This document shows positions 1 to 8,780 of a DNA stretch of 64,000 nt, in pieces (position 1 is the first letter of the stretch; each line of letters starts with the position of its first letter). Position numbers and translations under genes: made by a program. Origin of the DNA: Truepera sp. (GTDB lineage Bacteria > Deinococcota > Deinococci > Deinococcales > Trueperaceae). The notes under the pieces were generated by a model. It saw only the letters and a program-made list of their open reading frames with translations. It was not told the DNA's origin and ran no database searches. The DNA is taken from contig JAVSMU010000001.1 of the NCBI GenBank assembly GCA_032027045.1, positions 667,846-731,845 of the forward strand, written 5' to 3'.

Positions 1-1
1 C

Positions 2-1348
2 TGGCTAGGGACCTCCACCGACGGCTCCGACCCCGAGGCCTTCCTCAAAGAAGTCACCTGGGACATGATCGACAACATCGTCACGTGCCCCGACGGCCCC
101 GAGGGCCTCACGGCCACCGTCAACCTGGTCAACCAGACCCCGGCGCTCATCCCCATCCTCACCTACACCGCCTTCAGCATCATCGACTCGCAGTACGCCA
201 TCGCGGGCGGCGCCTGGGACGGCACGCAGGCCACCTGGGAGAGCTGGGTCGGCCGTGACCTGACCGCCGAGTTCCTCCACAAGCACACCAGCGGCACCGG
301 CGCTTACAAGCTGGTCGAGTGGAACGATGACAGCGTCATCGCCGACGCCTTCGAGGACTACTGGGGTGGCGCACCCGCCCTCGCGCACGTCGTGTACCGC
401 TACGTAGACGAGCAGTCGACGCGTATCCTCGCCATCCAGCAGGGCGACGCCGACCGCATCACGCTCAACGAGAACTCCGCCGTCACGCAAGTCGAAGGCG
501 CGCCCGGCGTGTCCGTCCTGCGCGATCCGAACTGGGTACCGGCCAGCGTGACGTCCGTCTTCTTCAACTTCGACATCAATACCGACGCCAACGAAGACGT
601 TGGTACCGGCCAGCTCGACGGCAAGGGCATCCCCAGCGACTTCTTCGCCGACTTGAACGTGCGCCGTGGCTTCGCCCAACTGTTCGACCAGCAGGGGTTC
701 GTCGACCAGGTCTACCAGGGTAATGGCGTCGTCATCACCATGGGCCTGCCCCCCAGCTTCCTCGGCTACAACCCGAACGTGGCCGTTCGCACCCTCGACC
801 TCGAGGCCGCGGCGCAGTTCTTCCGCGCAGCGTTCGATGGCGCCGTCTGGGACAAGGGCTTCGAGTTCACCGCGCTCTACAACTCCGGCAACACCATCCG
901 CCAGACTGCGTTGGAACTCATCAAGGACAACCTCGAGTTCATCAACCCGAAGTTCAAGATGAACGTTCGCGGTCTGCCGTGGGCCGACTACCTCTCCCGC
1001 ACCGCCGAGAAGAAGGCGCCCATGTTCGCACTCGGCTGGGCCGCTGACTACGCCGACCCGAGCAACTTCATCAACACCTTCTACGATAACGACGGCTTCT
1101 ACTCGGCCCGCACGAGCATCAACGTGCCCGAGATCCAGGCCATCATCGACCAGGCCGACAAGCTGGTGGACCCCGAGGCGCGCGGCTTCCTCTACCGCGG
1201 CATCGGGCCGCTGCATTACGACGAGGCCCCGCTCATCGCGGTGCCGATCCAGAACGCGTTCTTGGTCGTCCGTTCGAACCTCGACGGCGTGTACTACAAC
1301 ACCATGTACTCCGACAAGTTCCTCTGGAAGGCCCTTTCCAAGAACTGA
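2..1348 (+). CDS. ABC transporter substrate-binding protein, family 5 (5'-truncated)
   Basis: The reading frame is open from base 2, so the N-terminus and signal peptide lie outside the window; 448 residues remain. The fragment resembles the C-terminal two thirds of DppA/OppA-type periplasmic binding proteins: a lobe around 'GTGAYKLVEW', then '...FEDYWGG', 'VRRGFAQLFD' and a late 'GWAADYADPSNF' segment, the order seen in family-5 SBPs for peptides or nickel. It would capture a solute outside the membrane and deliver it to the two permeases that follow. A strong hairpin separates it from the permease genes, a common way to make more binding protein than permease. The substrate cannot be told from sequence, and no ATPase genes are in view next to it. 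Confidence 0.88.
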   Translation, partial: WLGTSTDGSDPEAFLKEVTWDMIDNIVTCPDGPEGLTATVNLVNQTPALIPILTYTAFSIIDSQYAIAGGAWDGTQATWESWVGRDLTAEFLHKHTSGTGAYKLVEWNDDSVIADAFEDYWGGAPALAHVVYRYVDEQSTRILAIQQGDADRITLNENSAVTQVEGAPGVSVLRDPNWVPASVTSVFFNFDINTDANEDVGTGQLDGKGIPSDFFADLNVRRGFAQLFDQQGFVDQVYQGNGVVITMGLPPSFLGYNPNVAVRTLDLEAAAQFFRAAFDGAVWDKGFEFTALYNSGNTIRQTALELIKDNLEFINPKFKMNVRGLPWADYLSRTAEKKAPMFALGWAADYADPSNFINTFYDNDGFYSARTSINVPEIQAIIDQADKLVDPEARGFLYRGIGPLHYDEAPLIAVPIQNAFLVVRSNLDGVYYNTMYSDKFLWKALSKN

Positions 1349-1359
1349 GTCGCCTGTTT

Positions 1360-1393
1360 CGGGGGCCGGAACCAGTCAAGGTTCCGGCCCCCG
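1360..1393 (+). terminator. Hairpin between binding-protein and permease genes
   Basis: A perfect 13-bp GC-rich inverted repeat (1360-1372 with 1381-1393) encloses an 8-nt loop, 12 nt after the stop codon. No T-run follows, so it may act as a partial terminator or as a 3' mRNA stabiliser for the binding-protein message. Confidence 0.6.
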
Positions 1394-1495
1394 AGGCCTT
1401 GACGCCTTTCGCTTTGGCCCGGATGTACTGCCCTAGGTTCGCGGTGCCGGCGGCCGATTCACGGCGATCTCGAAGCGCGAAGAGAGAACCCTATC

Positions 1496-2527
1496 TTGTT
1501 CGTATTCATCGTTAGACGCTTGCTGCTACTGCCGGTAGTGTTCGTCGGCGTCACGCTCGCCATCGTGCTGCTCATGCAACTCCTGACGCCCTACCAGCGG
1601 GCCGCGGCCTATGTGCAGTCGGAACAGCAGATAAAGAACATCGACTCCATCATCGTTCAGTACGGACTAAAGGACCCTTGGTACATGCAGTACGGGCGCT
1701 GGATCGGTCAAGTATTCAAAGGTAACCTGGGCTATTCCCGCACCGCTCGCGAGCCCGTGCTCACGACCTTGAAGAAGCGCTTCCCCGTCACCCTCGAGCT
1801 GGCGATCTTCGCCATCATCCCCGTGCTGGGCGTGGGCATAGTGATGGGCACTGCCGCTGCGCTCAACCGCGACAAACCTATCGACCAACTCACGCGTGTA
1901 ATGTCGATCGTGGGTTGGTCGTTGCCGACGTTCGTGCTGGGTATCTGGCTGCTGGTGATCTTCTACGGTTGGTTGGGGTGGTTCCAACCCGGCAGGGTGT
2001 CTACGGCCACGCAGGTGTCGTTGGCCGGCGTCAACTCCGGTTTCACCGTTTACACGCGCATGATGCTGCTCGACGCCATCCTGAACTGGCGGTGGGACGT
2101 CTTCTGGGACGCGCTCAGGCACATGGTCTTGCCCATCGTGACGCTGTCGGTGGTTCAGAGCGCCCAGATAATGCGCGTCATGCGCTCTTCCTTGCTCGAC
2201 GCCCTGGGGCGCGACTACGTGCGGACCGCGCGCGCGAAAGGGCTGCCCGAACGCGTCGTGACGCGCAAGCATGCCAGGCGCAACGCCCTCATACCGGTAA
2301 TCACGCTCTCGGGCTTCGTGCTCATAGGCCTCATCAACGGCGTGGTCATCACCGAAACCATCTTCAACTATCCCGGGCTTGGTCAGTGGGCCGCCGCGGC
2401 CGCAGTCAACCTCGATTACGCCTCCGTCCTCGGGTTTGCGGTCTTCACGGCGATGATGGTAGTTTTCGCCAACCTTCTCGTCGACATCCTCTACGGCATC
2501 GTCGACCCGCGCATCAGGTACGAGTGA
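1496..2527 (+). CDS. Peptide-type ABC transporter permease (DppB/OppB family)
   Basis: This 343-residue inner-membrane permease begins with a TTG codon; the N-terminal 'FIVRRLLLLPVV' is the usual opening of DppB/OppB proteins. There are about six membrane segments. The cytoplasmic coupling (EAA) region is visible around residues 235-270, with 'ALGRDYVRTARAKGLPERVV' followed by 'RNALIPVITLSGF'. A periplasmic stretch before the last segments is typical of this family. It forms the channel with the next gene, one base downstream. The TTG start is chosen because it begins exactly at the conserved N-terminus; no strong Shine-Dalgarno sequence is visible. Confidence 0.9.
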   Translation: MFVFIVRRLLLLPVVFVGVTLAIVLLMQLLTPYQRAAAYVQSEQQIKNIDSIIVQYGLKDPWYMQYGRWIGQVFKGNLGYSRTAREPVLTTLKKRFPVTLELAIFAIIPVLGVGIVMGTAAALNRDKPIDQLTRVMSIVGWSLPTFVLGIWLLVIFYGWLGWFQPGRVSTATQVSLAGVNSGFTVYTRMMLLDAILNWRWDVFWDALRHMVLPIVTLSVVQSAQIMRVMRSSLLDALGRDYVRTARAKGLPERVVTRKHARRNALIPVITLSGFVLIGLINGVVITETIFNYPGLGQWAAAAAVNLDYASVLGFAVFTAMMVVFANLLVDILYGIVDPRIRYE

Positions 2528-2528
2528 C

Positions 2529-3563
2529 GTGAGCGACAGAACCAACGCCGACATCGAGGCCGCCGAAGCGGCCGTACAGTCTGCGGAAGCCGGGAGGCGC
2601 GGCAAGTCCTGGAAGCGCTTCCGCCGTAACCCCCTCGCCATAGTGGGGCTGGTACTGCTCTCCATGTTCGTGCTCCTGGCCGTTTTCGCGCCCGTCCTCA
2701 CGGAGTTGCCGCGAAGCTGTTTGCGCGACCTCGAACTGACCGCCAGCACGCAGCACGATTACCGGAACCCCACGAAAGGGGCGTTCTGGAAAGCGATCTT
2801 CAACCCGCCCAAGTCCTGTTTCACCATCGCGCGCGTGGGCTACAGCACCCAGCCGGCCGACGCGGCCTCGACGGGGACCGTGCTCGGCACTACGAGTGGC
2901 GGCTACGACATCTTCTACGGGCTCGTGTGGGGCACCAGGACGGCGTTCAAGGTCGGCCTCATCGTCGTTGGCATCGCCTTCCTCGTGGGCATGATCGTCG
3001 GGGCCCTGTCGGGTTACCTCGGCGGACTCTTCGACAACATCGTCATGCGCTTCACCGACGTGGTCATCTCGCTGCCCAGCCTGGTGGTCGCGCTCGTGGT
3101 CGTCATGGTGCTCGGCAAGTCGATCGAGAACATCATGCTCGCCATCGCCGTGACCGCCTGGCCCTCCTACGCGCGGCTCATGCGCGGCGAGGTGCTGCGC
3201 GTGAAGGAGGAGGAGTACGTGGCTGCCGCTCGCGCGCTCGGCCGCCGCACGTTCGGTATCATCGGGCGCCACGTGCTGCCGAACGCCGTCGGGCCCATAG
3301 TCATCGTGGCCAGCCTCGACATCGGTTCGGTGGTGCTGACCGCCGCGGCGCTGTCGTTCCTGGGCCTGGGCGCCGAGATCGGTTACGCCGATTGGGGCCA
3401 GATGATCTCGTTCGCGCGCGACTGGATCTTGGGCCCGCCGGGCAAGCCCTTCTACTTCTGGTACGTCTCGTTCTGGCCCGGGATCATCATCTTGCTGTTC
3501 GTGCTCGCCTGGAACTTGCTAGGCGACGCCTTCCGCGACGTGCTCGACCCGCGCTCGCAGTGA
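2529..3563 (+). CDS. Peptide-type ABC transporter permease (DppC/OppC family) with enlarged periplasmic loop
   Basis: This 344-residue partner permease has a GTG start one base after the previous stop, so the two are translationally coupled. The N-terminal 'WKRFRRNPLAIVGLVLL' is the standard DppC/OppC opening, and the EAA loop 'EYVAAARALGRRTFGIIGRH' lies around residue 230. Between TM1 and the conserved 'LGT...' region there is an unusually long segment (about residues 58-120) holding two 'SC' cysteines, so the first periplasmic loop is larger than in most OppC proteins. The following gene is on the opposite strand, ending the operon. Confidence 0.9.
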   Translation: MSDRTNADIEAAEAAVQSAEAGRRGKSWKRFRRNPLAIVGLVLLSMFVLLAVFAPVLTELPRSCLRDLELTASTQHDYRNPTKGAFWKAIFNPPKSCFTIARVGYSTQPADAASTGTVLGTTSGGYDIFYGLVWGTRTAFKVGLIVVGIAFLVGMIVGALSGYLGGLFDNIVMRFTDVVISLPSLVVALVVVMVLGKSIENIMLAIAVTAWPSYARLMRGEVLRVKEEEYVAAARALGRRTFGIIGRHVLPNAVGPIVIVASLDIGSVVLTAAALSFLGLGAEIGYADWGQMISFARDWILGPPGKPFYFWYVSFWPGIIILLFVLAWNLLGDAFRDVLDPRSQ

Positions 3564-3582
3564 GCGCTCCGGCCTCAGGCGC

Positions 3583-4149
3583 CTAGGGTAGGCCGGAGGC
3601 GCCCAAGTGCGCTAAAGCCACTTGTGCCTCGGCCGTCCTGCCGTTCATGTCGAGCAGGAATGCCGTGAGGAGCCAGTACTCCTCCTGCGACTGCCTGCCG
3701 GGCTCGTAGCGAGGCATGGTCGCGCTCAGGTACGCCCACAGGGCGATGGCCGAGGCGGTGCTCGCAAGCGGCTGAGGCCGCTCAGGCGAAGCGTGGAGCG
3801 CAGGCGGTGTGCCCAGCGAGAACATGTCGTTGTCTACCAGCGGTTCCGATAACGGTTGGACGACACGGTTCGACGGCCGGTGGCAGCGGGTGCAGCGCCT
3901 CTCGCCCGGCGGGAAGGAAAGGCGCGCCTCCTCGATGCCGCCACCGGTCTTGCCGTGGCAAACGGCGCAGTTCTGGGCGTAAAGGCGACTGCCGTCCGCT
4001 ATGGCCTCGGCATAGTTCTCGGGCGGTACGGCGGCGGTGTCAGGGTGCACAGAATCGGTGGCGTAGACGGTCAGGACCACGCTGAAAAGCAGTAATGCGA
4101 TGGGAGCAGCTAGCAGCAGCCGACGGGGTTTGGCGGAGTATTGCCTCAG
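3583..4149 (-). CDS. Di-haem c-type cytochrome, probable CTG start
   Basis: This is a small exported electron carrier with two haem-binding CxxCH motifs, C61-A-V-C64-H65 and C86-T-R-C89-H90 (188-aa numbering). The first is in a 'SRLYAQNCAVCHGKTGG' context typical of cytochrome c. If translation began at the first standard codon in frame (GTG, 4080), the protein would lose its export signal. Upstream codons from 4149 encode a classical signal peptide, 'RRLLLAAPIALLLFSVV...YA', and no ATG, GTG or TTG exists between the preceding in-frame stop and 4080. The CTG at 4149-4147 overlaps the TGA of the upstream gene as CTGA, which suggests coupled initiation. The cytochrome identity is clear; the start is inferred. 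Its redox partner is unknown. Confidence 0.8.
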   Translation of the reverse strand: MRQYSAKPRRLLLAAPIALLLFSVVLTVYATDSVHPDTAAVPPENYAEAIADGSRLYAQNCAVCHGKTGGGIEEARLSFPPGERRCTRCHRPSNRVVQPLSEPLVDNDMFSLGTPPALHASPERPQPLASTASAIALWAYLSATMPRYEPGRQSQEEYWLLTAFLLDMNGRTAEAQVALAHLGASGLP

Positions 4150-4676
4150 GCGTCGTCTTCTGCGGGCTCGTCGCCCGGCTCCGACGCGGCTTCGGGAGCC
4201 TCTGATTCAGATGCGTCGGGCGCGGCGGCACTGGGCCGCTCCGCCTCGTCGTCGACGGCCGCGGCCGGCTCGGTCGAAGCCGGGGAGGCAGCGGGAGGAG
4301 TCGCCACGGGCGTAGCGGGAGCAGAAGTGCCGGCAGCGGCCGTTCCGGCCATTGCGGCGCCGGTCACGGGCGCCGGCGCCGGGGCCTTAGCCGGAGCGGC
4401 CGAAGTTGCGGATTGGGCGCTGCTCGCGGGCGCGGCACCGGCCTTGCCGGACTCACGGTCCTGTAGGGCCTTGACGATGAAGTAAACGAGGCCCGCGACG
4501 ATGGCGACGGGAACGACGAAGCGGAGCAGGAGCCAGAGGAGCCCGGCGATGGCCTTGAGCAGCAGGCCACCGAGTGACAAGATCCAACCGACCAGCCACA
4601 GCAGCCCGGTACCGATCAACAGCGCGACCAGGCCGAACACGACCAACTCCACGACTTCTTGTAGCGAGCGCCTCAT
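4146..4676 (-). CDS. Two-TM membrane protein with Ala/Pro/Glu-rich tail
   Basis: This 176-residue protein matches no family I recognise. The N-terminus is amphipathic ('MRRSLQEVVELV'), followed by two hydrophobic segments (about residues 12-33 and 38-66, the second possibly a hairpin). After 'FIVKALQDRESGK' a low-complexity Ala/Pro tail runs to an acidic end (residues 80-176). The start at 4676 is chosen because the longer frame upstream would run into the divergent methyltransferase gene, and because a TATACT box lies 6 nt before this ATG. Its stop overlaps the presumed CTG start of the cytochrome gene, so the two are probably one transcript. Confidence 0.65.
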   Translation of the reverse strand: MRRSLQEVVELVVFGLVALLIGTGLLWLVGWILSLGGLLLKAIAGLLWLLLRFVVPVAIVAGLVYFIVKALQDRESGKAGAAPASSAQSATSAAPAKAPAPAPVTGAAMAGTAAAGTSAPATPVATPPAASPASTEPAAAVDDEAERPSAAAPDASESEAPEAASEPGDEPAEDDA

Positions 4677-4682
4677 GGCGGC

Positions 4683-4688
4683 AGTATA
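4683..4688 (-). promoter_or_regulatory. -10 box, leaderless start of 4676 gene
   Basis: TATACT, then 6 nt, then ATG. It sits back to back with the TAAGCT box of the divergent gene. No clear -35 box is visible. Confidence 0.55.
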
Positions 4689-4718
4689 ACAGCCGGTCCT
4701 TTGCGAGGTTCGTGCAGG

Positions 4719-4724
4719 TAAGCT
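4719..4724 (+). promoter_or_regulatory. -10 box, leaderless start of 4732 gene
   Basis: TAAGCT, then 7 nt, then GTG. This spacing favours the GTG at 4732 over the in-frame ATG at 4780. Confidence 0.5.
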
Positions 4725-4731
4725 GCCACAC

Positions 4732-6045
4732 GTGGCCACGGCGCGCGCGAGACCCACGACGAACAGGCAAGCGACCAGCATGGTGGTGAGCGCGGAGCGG
4801 ATGGTGCACGGCGGGGCGGCCCTGTGCCGCACCGAGTCGGGGGCTGTGGCCCTCGTCAGGGCCGCGGTACCGGGCGAGACGGTGCGCGCCGACGTGCGCA
4901 CCGAGCGGGGGGTGCTGCTCGGCGAGGCCGTCGAGGTGCTGGTTGCGAGCCCCGACCGAGTGCCGGCCAGTGAGCACCCCGGCCTCGACTACTCGTTCAT
5001 GACGTACGAGCGGCAGTTGGCGGAGAAGCGCGCTGTAGTCGCCGACGCCCTCTCCCGCGCGCGGGCGCTGGCCGGAGACCGCGCCTCGCCGCGCCTCGCG
5101 CCCGAGGACGTGACGGGCGTGGTGCCGGCCCCGAACGAGTGGAGCTACCGGAGCAGCGTTCAGCCGGCCGCCTCGCCGGAGGGCCTCGGGTATCGCCTGC
5201 CCGCTACCAGGGAAGTGGTCGTCCTCGGCGAGGACCCGGTGGCCACGCCGGCCGTGCGGGCAGCATGGCAGCTTGCCCTGGGGTCGGGCGCCAACCGTGT
5301 GGCGGGCGCGCACGAGCTGGTGATCAGGGCCAACGACGCGGGCGAGGCGCTGGTGGCGATAGTCTCCAGCGCGGCGTCTCGCGCCCTACTCGACCTCGCT
5401 CACGCCTTGGTGAAGGGCGGCGTGACCGGCGTGATGTACGCGCCCTTCGACCCGCGCGGTCGCTTCCGTTCGGGCGCCGAGCGCCTGGCCGGCGCCCGAA
5501 CCATCCTCCAAGAGTACGGGAACGTTTCCCTGACGGTGAACGCCACGAGCTTCGCACAGCCCAACCCGGCCGCGGCCGGCAGGCTCTACCAGGAGCTGGC
5601 ACGCTGGGCCGGAAGCGGCGGACGCGCGGCCGAGCTTTACGCCGGCTCGGGCGCGATCGCGTTCCACCTGGCGCCCGGCTTCTCGCTGGTTACGGCGATC
5701 GAGATCGACAGGAGCGCCGTGGAGCGCGGCAAACGTGACGCCGAGCGTCTGGGTCTGGGCAACGTCGAGTTCGTGCGCCTCGACGCGCGGGAGGCGGTCA
5801 TCCCGGAAACCGCGGAACTAGTAGTGGTCGACCCACCGCGGGCCGGGCTCTCGAAAGGCGTCCGTTCCGCCGTGGCGGTCTCCGGTGCCAGCCGGCTGCT
5901 CTACGTCAGTTGCGACGCGGCCACCTGGGCCCGCGACGTGGTGGAGTTGGAGGGCCTCGGCTTCACCCTCACGCGCTTCGTGCCCTTCGACTTCTACCCG
6001 CAAACGCACCACGTCGAACTCCTCTCCGAGCTGACGCGCACCTGA
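4732..6045 (+). CDS. RNA m5U methyltransferase, TrmA/RlmD (RumA) family
   Basis: This 437-residue enzyme is predicted to transfer a methyl group from S-adenosylmethionine to C5 of a uridine in rRNA or tRNA. The N-terminus contains a TRAM-like RNA-binding stretch ('[16 protein letters not shown]'). Catalytic-domain signatures follow in order: '[11 protein letters not shown]', the SAM-binding '[13 protein letters not shown]', '[11 protein letters not shown]', the nucleophile loop 'LLYVSCD' with the catalytic Cys, and the terminal '[10 protein letters not shown]'. No iron-sulfur cysteine cluster is obvious. Either U747/U1939 of 23S rRNA or U54 of tRNA could be the target. The GTG start is supported by a -10 box 7 nt upstream; ATG 4780 is the alternative. 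Confidence 0.88.
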   Translation: MATARARPTTNRQATSMVVSAERMVHGGAALCRTESGAVALVRAAVPGETVRADVRTERGVLLGEAVEVLVASPDRVPASEHPGLDYSFMTYERQLAEKRAVVADALSRARALAGDRASPRLAPEDVTGVVPAPNEWSYRSSVQPAASPEGLGYRLPATREVVVLGEDPVATPAVRAAWQLALGSGANRVAGAHELVIRANDAGEALVAIVSSAASRALLDLAHALVKGGVTGVMYAPFDPRGRFRSGAERLAGARTILQEYGNVSLTVNATSFAQPNPAAAGRLYQELARWAGSGGRAAELYAGSGAIAFHLAPGFSLVTAIEIDRSAVERGKRDAERLGLGNVEFVRLDAREAVIPETAELVVVDPPRAGLSKGVRSAVAVSGASRLLYVSCDAATWARDVVELEGLGFTLTRFVPFDFYPQTHHVELLSELTRT

Positions 6046-6058
6046 GGCCCCGGGAGGC

Positions 6059-6064
6059 TACACT
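6059..6064 (+). promoter_or_regulatory. -10 box, leaderless start of hisF
   Basis: TACACT, then 7 nt, then the hisF ATG at 6072. It lies in the short gap after the methyltransferase stop. Confidence 0.45.
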
Positions 6065-6071
6065 CGTCCAC

Positions 6072-6851
6072 ATGCTCGCCAAACGGATCATCCCCTGCCT
6101 CGACGTGCACGCCGGCCGCGTCACCCGCGGACGACAGTTCGGCCGCGCGGAGCTAGGTGAACTCGCCGACGTCGGCGACCCGGTCGCTCTCGCCATGCAC
6201 TACAACGACCAGGGCGCGGATGAACTCGTCATGTACGACATCACGGCAACCAGCGAGGGCCGGGGCGCCATCCTGGACGTGGCGGTAAAGGTGGCGGAGC
6301 GCTGCTTCATGCCGCTCACCATAGGCGGCGGGGTGCGCGACCTGGCGGGCGCGCGGGCGCTCACCCTCGCCGGCGCCGACAAGGTCTCCATCAACTCGGC
6401 TGCCGTGGCGCGGCCGGAACTCATCCGCGAGGCCTCGGACCACTTCGGGGCGCAGGCCGTCGTGCTGTCGATAGACGTAAAACAGCGTGGCGAGGGGGCC
6501 TGGGAGGTCTACGTTGCAGGTGGACGTCACGCGACGGGCCTCGACTTGCTGGCGTGGGCCGAACGTGGCCAGGAGCTGGGCGCGGGAGAGATCGTGCTCA
6601 ACAGCATAGACGGGGACGGCATGAAGTCGGGCTACGACCTGGGTGCCCTGAGGGCCCTGCGAGCGGCCGTGGACGTGCCGGTAGTGGCTTCCGGCGGCGC
6701 CGGCAGTGCCGAGGACATGCGGGACGCGCTGTTGACTGGGGTCGACGCCGCGTTGGCCGCGGGCATCTTCCACCGCGGCGAGGTGAGCGTGGCCCAGGTG
6801 AAGCGCGTGTGCGCAGCAGCAGGGCTGCCCATGCGCGAGGTGGCGGCGTGA
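6072..6851 (+). CDS. hisF: Imidazole glycerol phosphate synthase, cyclase subunit HisF
   Basis: This 259-residue TIM-barrel subunit makes imidazole glycerol phosphate and AICAR from PRFAR, with ammonia supplied by HisH, in histidine biosynthesis. The N-terminus '[12 protein letters not shown]' carries the catalytic Asp11. The phosphate-binding strands '[10 protein letters not shown]', 'DKVSINSAA' and '[11 protein letters not shown]' are intact, and the second catalytic Asp is in '[13 protein letters not shown]'. The chosen ATG begins at the invariant N-terminus. The gene overlaps hisIE by 4 bp (GTGA), so HisF and the next two steps of the pathway are made together. hisH is not in the window. 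Confidence 0.97.
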   Translation: MLAKRIIPCLDVHAGRVTRGRQFGRAELGELADVGDPVALAMHYNDQGADELVMYDITATSEGRGAILDVAVKVAERCFMPLTIGGGVRDLAGARALTLAGADKVSINSAAVARPELIREASDHFGAQAVVLSIDVKQRGEGAWEVYVAGGRHATGLDLLAWAERGQELGAGEIVLNSIDGDGMKSGYDLGALRALRAAVDVPVVASGGAGSAEDMRDALLTGVDAALAAGIFHRGEVSVAQVKRVCAAAGLPMREVAA

Positions 6852-7477
6852 CCGAGATCGCGTTCGACGCCAACGGGCTGGTGCCCGTGGTGGCGCAGTC
6901 TTCGAAGGACCGGGCCGTTCTCATGCTCGCCTACGCTGATCGCGAGGCCGTGAGGCTCACCCTCGAGACGGGCGAGGCGCATTACTTCAGCCGCTCCCGG
7001 GCCGAGGTGTGGCGCAAGGGCGCCACGAGCGGTAACACGCAGAGCGTCCTCGAAGTGCGCTACGACTGCGACGCCGACGCGCTCCTATACCTCGTCGACG
7101 AGCGGGGACCGGCCTGTCACACGGGCGAGCGCAGCTGCTTCTACCGGGTCGTCGACGGCTCGCCCGCTTGGGCGGGCGGCGGGCAAGGCGCCGAGCTCGG
7201 TGCTGCGCTGGAGGCCCTACAACTCGTGATCCAGGAACGCCTCGAGACGCTCCCCGAGGGTTCCTACGTGCGAAGGCTTCACGAGCGCGGGCTCGGTTAC
7301 GTGGCGCAGAAGGTGGTCGAGGAGGCCGGCGAGACGGTGGTGGCGGCCCTGCAGGCGGATGACCACGACCTGGTGGCGGAGAGCGCCGACCTGCTGTTCC
7401 ACCTGTGCGTGCTCCTGACGGAGCGCGGCGTGAGCCTGGGCAGCGTCGCGGACAAGCTCGCCGAGCGGCGGCGGTGA
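6848..7477 (+). CDS. hisIE: Bifunctional phosphoribosyl-AMP cyclohydrolase / phosphoribosyl-ATP pyrophosphatase
   Basis: This 209-residue fusion catalyses steps 2 and 3 of histidine synthesis. The HisI half (about 1-110) contains '[15 protein letters not shown]', the metal-binding 'DCDADALL' and '[10 protein letters not shown]' motifs. The HisE half (about 118-209) contains '[10 protein letters not shown]', '[14 protein letters not shown]' and 'ESADLLFHL', the MazG-like acidic helix pattern. The GTG start overlaps the hisF stop. Much longer upstream starts are possible but would run through hisF. Confidence 0.95.
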   Translation: MTEIAFDANGLVPVVAQSSKDRAVLMLAYADREAVRLTLETGEAHYFSRSRAEVWRKGATSGNTQSVLEVRYDCDADALLYLVDERGPACHTGERSCFYRVVDGSPAWAGGGQGAELGAALEALQLVIQERLETLPEGSYVRRLHERGLGYVAQKVVEEAGETVVAALQADDHDLVAESADLLFHLCVLLTERGVSLGSVADKLAERRR

Positions 7478-7532
7478 GCTCGTAGCGGCCGGGCACCAGG
7501 CGGGGCTCCGGACGAAGTAACCTCTGAGTCTC

Positions 7533-8600
7533 ATGCTCAAGACCATCACCTCGGTCGTCCTCTTGGTAGCCGCCGCCTTGCTTGCCGGCTGCGCGCCCGC
7601 TGCCAGCGGAGACGAACTGGCCCGGGCCGGTGCGGCGCGCTCCAGCCTGAGCGGCCGGCAAGCAGCGGACCCCGACTACGCGCCGAGCAGCGCGCAGCCG
7701 ACGGCGCTGCATAAGCGGCCGGCCGACGCCCCCGACCTGGTGATAATCGCGTTCTCGGGCCACTGCGGCCTCGTCTGCGACACGCGCAGCACCTGGTCGT
7801 ACCTCGACCACGCTAGCGACGCCACCGGCGGCGTTGCGGTGGTGGACGGTATCAAGAGGGCATACGAACGGTTGGGCTTCGAGCACATCGAGGTCTTCGG
7901 CGTGTCGTCGTTCGTCACCAGCCACTACAGTTCCATCAGCAAGAAGGTCGAACCCGGTTACCTGCAGGCACAGGCGTACCTGGACGAGGTCAAGTCCGAA
8001 TGGATCGACGGCACGGAAGACCCGACGCGCGTCGTGCTGGTGGGCCACTCCCACGGCACCGTGTGGGCGTCGCTGCTCGCCACGAACAACCTTGACGTGA
8101 CGTTCGACTCGTTCGTGGCCCTCGACGGCATCTGCTGGATGTGGTGGAACAAGCACAAGCAGTACGTGAAGGAGGCGTTCGTGGACGGCCCCTGGACCAT
8201 CCCGTTCCCCCTCGATCAGGGCGACCCGTGCGGCACCCTGAGTATTCCGGGCCAGAAGGACAGGGCGAACATCAACGACGTGGTGCCCGCCAACGTCATC
8301 TACGGGCTGGAGGTTCGGACCGCGTTCAGGCTCTTCTCCTTGGACCCTAACGTTCTGGCCGATGACGACGTGAACGTCCGGATAAACGGGACTTACACGA
8401 ACCTCTGGGGCATCACGGCGCAGGAGTCGCACTCCGACCTGGGGCGCCACTACAACCGCTCGGTAAGCTGGGTCTCGACCATGCTCCAGGCCCTCGGCGT
8501 GCCCGACCACGACGCCAACCCGATGTCCAAGTTCGTGCTGCCACCCGCACCGGAGGGCTTCGAGTACCGCTCGGGCGACCTGACCCCGGCCGCCCCCTGA
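7533..8600 (+). CDS. Lipoprotein with GHSHG lipase-like motif, possible alpha/beta hydrolase
   Basis: This 355-residue protein has a lipoprotein signal peptide ending in 'LLAGC', with the lipidated Cys at residue 20, so it is probably anchored outside the inner membrane. The central sequence 'RVVLVGHSHGTVWASLLA' fits the GxSxG nucleophile elbow of alpha/beta hydrolases after a hydrophobic strand. A His in 'ESHSDLGRHY' near residue 305 could complete a triad. Family assignment beyond the fold guess is not possible. It stands alone: hisIE ends 55 bp upstream, and a 25-bp tandem repeat array begins just after its stop. Confidence 0.7.
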   Translation: MLKTITSVVLLVAAALLAGCAPAASGDELARAGAARSSLSGRQAADPDYAPSSAQPTALHKRPADAPDLVIIAFSGHCGLVCDTRSTWSYLDHASDATGGVAVVDGIKRAYERLGFEHIEVFGVSSFVTSHYSSISKKVEPGYLQAQAYLDEVKSEWIDGTEDPTRVVLVGHSHGTVWASLLATNNLDVTFDSFVALDGICWMWWNKHKQYVKEAFVDGPWTIPFPLDQGDPCGTLSIPGQKDRANINDVVPANVIYGLEVRTAFRLFSLDPNVLADDDVNVRINGTYTNLWGITAQESHSDLGRHYNRSVSWVSTMLQALGVPDHDANPMSKFVLPPAPEGFEYRSGDLTPAAP

Positions 8601-8601
8601 T

Positions 8602-8714
8602 CTCCGCGATCCGGCTTCCCCCTGCGTTCCCCGCACCGGTCGCCCCCTGAACTCCGCGAACCGGCTGCCCCTGCGTTTCCCGCACCGGCTGCCCCCTGCG
8701 CTCCGCGAACCGGC
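8602..8714. repeat. 25-bp tandem repeat, about 4.5 copies
   Basis: Units of 24-25 bp alternate between two related forms, beginning CTCCGCGA and TTCCCGCA and sharing ACCGGCTGCCCCCTGCG. The array begins one base after the lipoprotein stop and ends in the glpX upstream region; the last codons of the lipoprotein gene resemble the repeat end. There are no unique spacers, so it is not CRISPR. Confidence 0.75.
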
Positions 8715-8768
8715 CGTCGTTACACCGCCTGGGCGGTACAACGGGGCACCGAGAGGCGCGGATGGTTG

Positions 8769-8774
8769 CATAGT
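8769..8774 (+). promoter_or_regulatory. -10 box, leaderless start of glpX
   Basis: CATAGT, then 6 nt, then ATG 8781. This favours that ATG over the TTG 15 bases earlier, which lies inside the promoter. Confidence 0.45.
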
Positions 8775-8780
8775 AAGAAC

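Noticed and set aside
1399-1411. TTGACGCCTTTCG looks like half of a SARP site
   Set aside because: No second heptamer 11 bp away and no TANNNT box at the correct distance.
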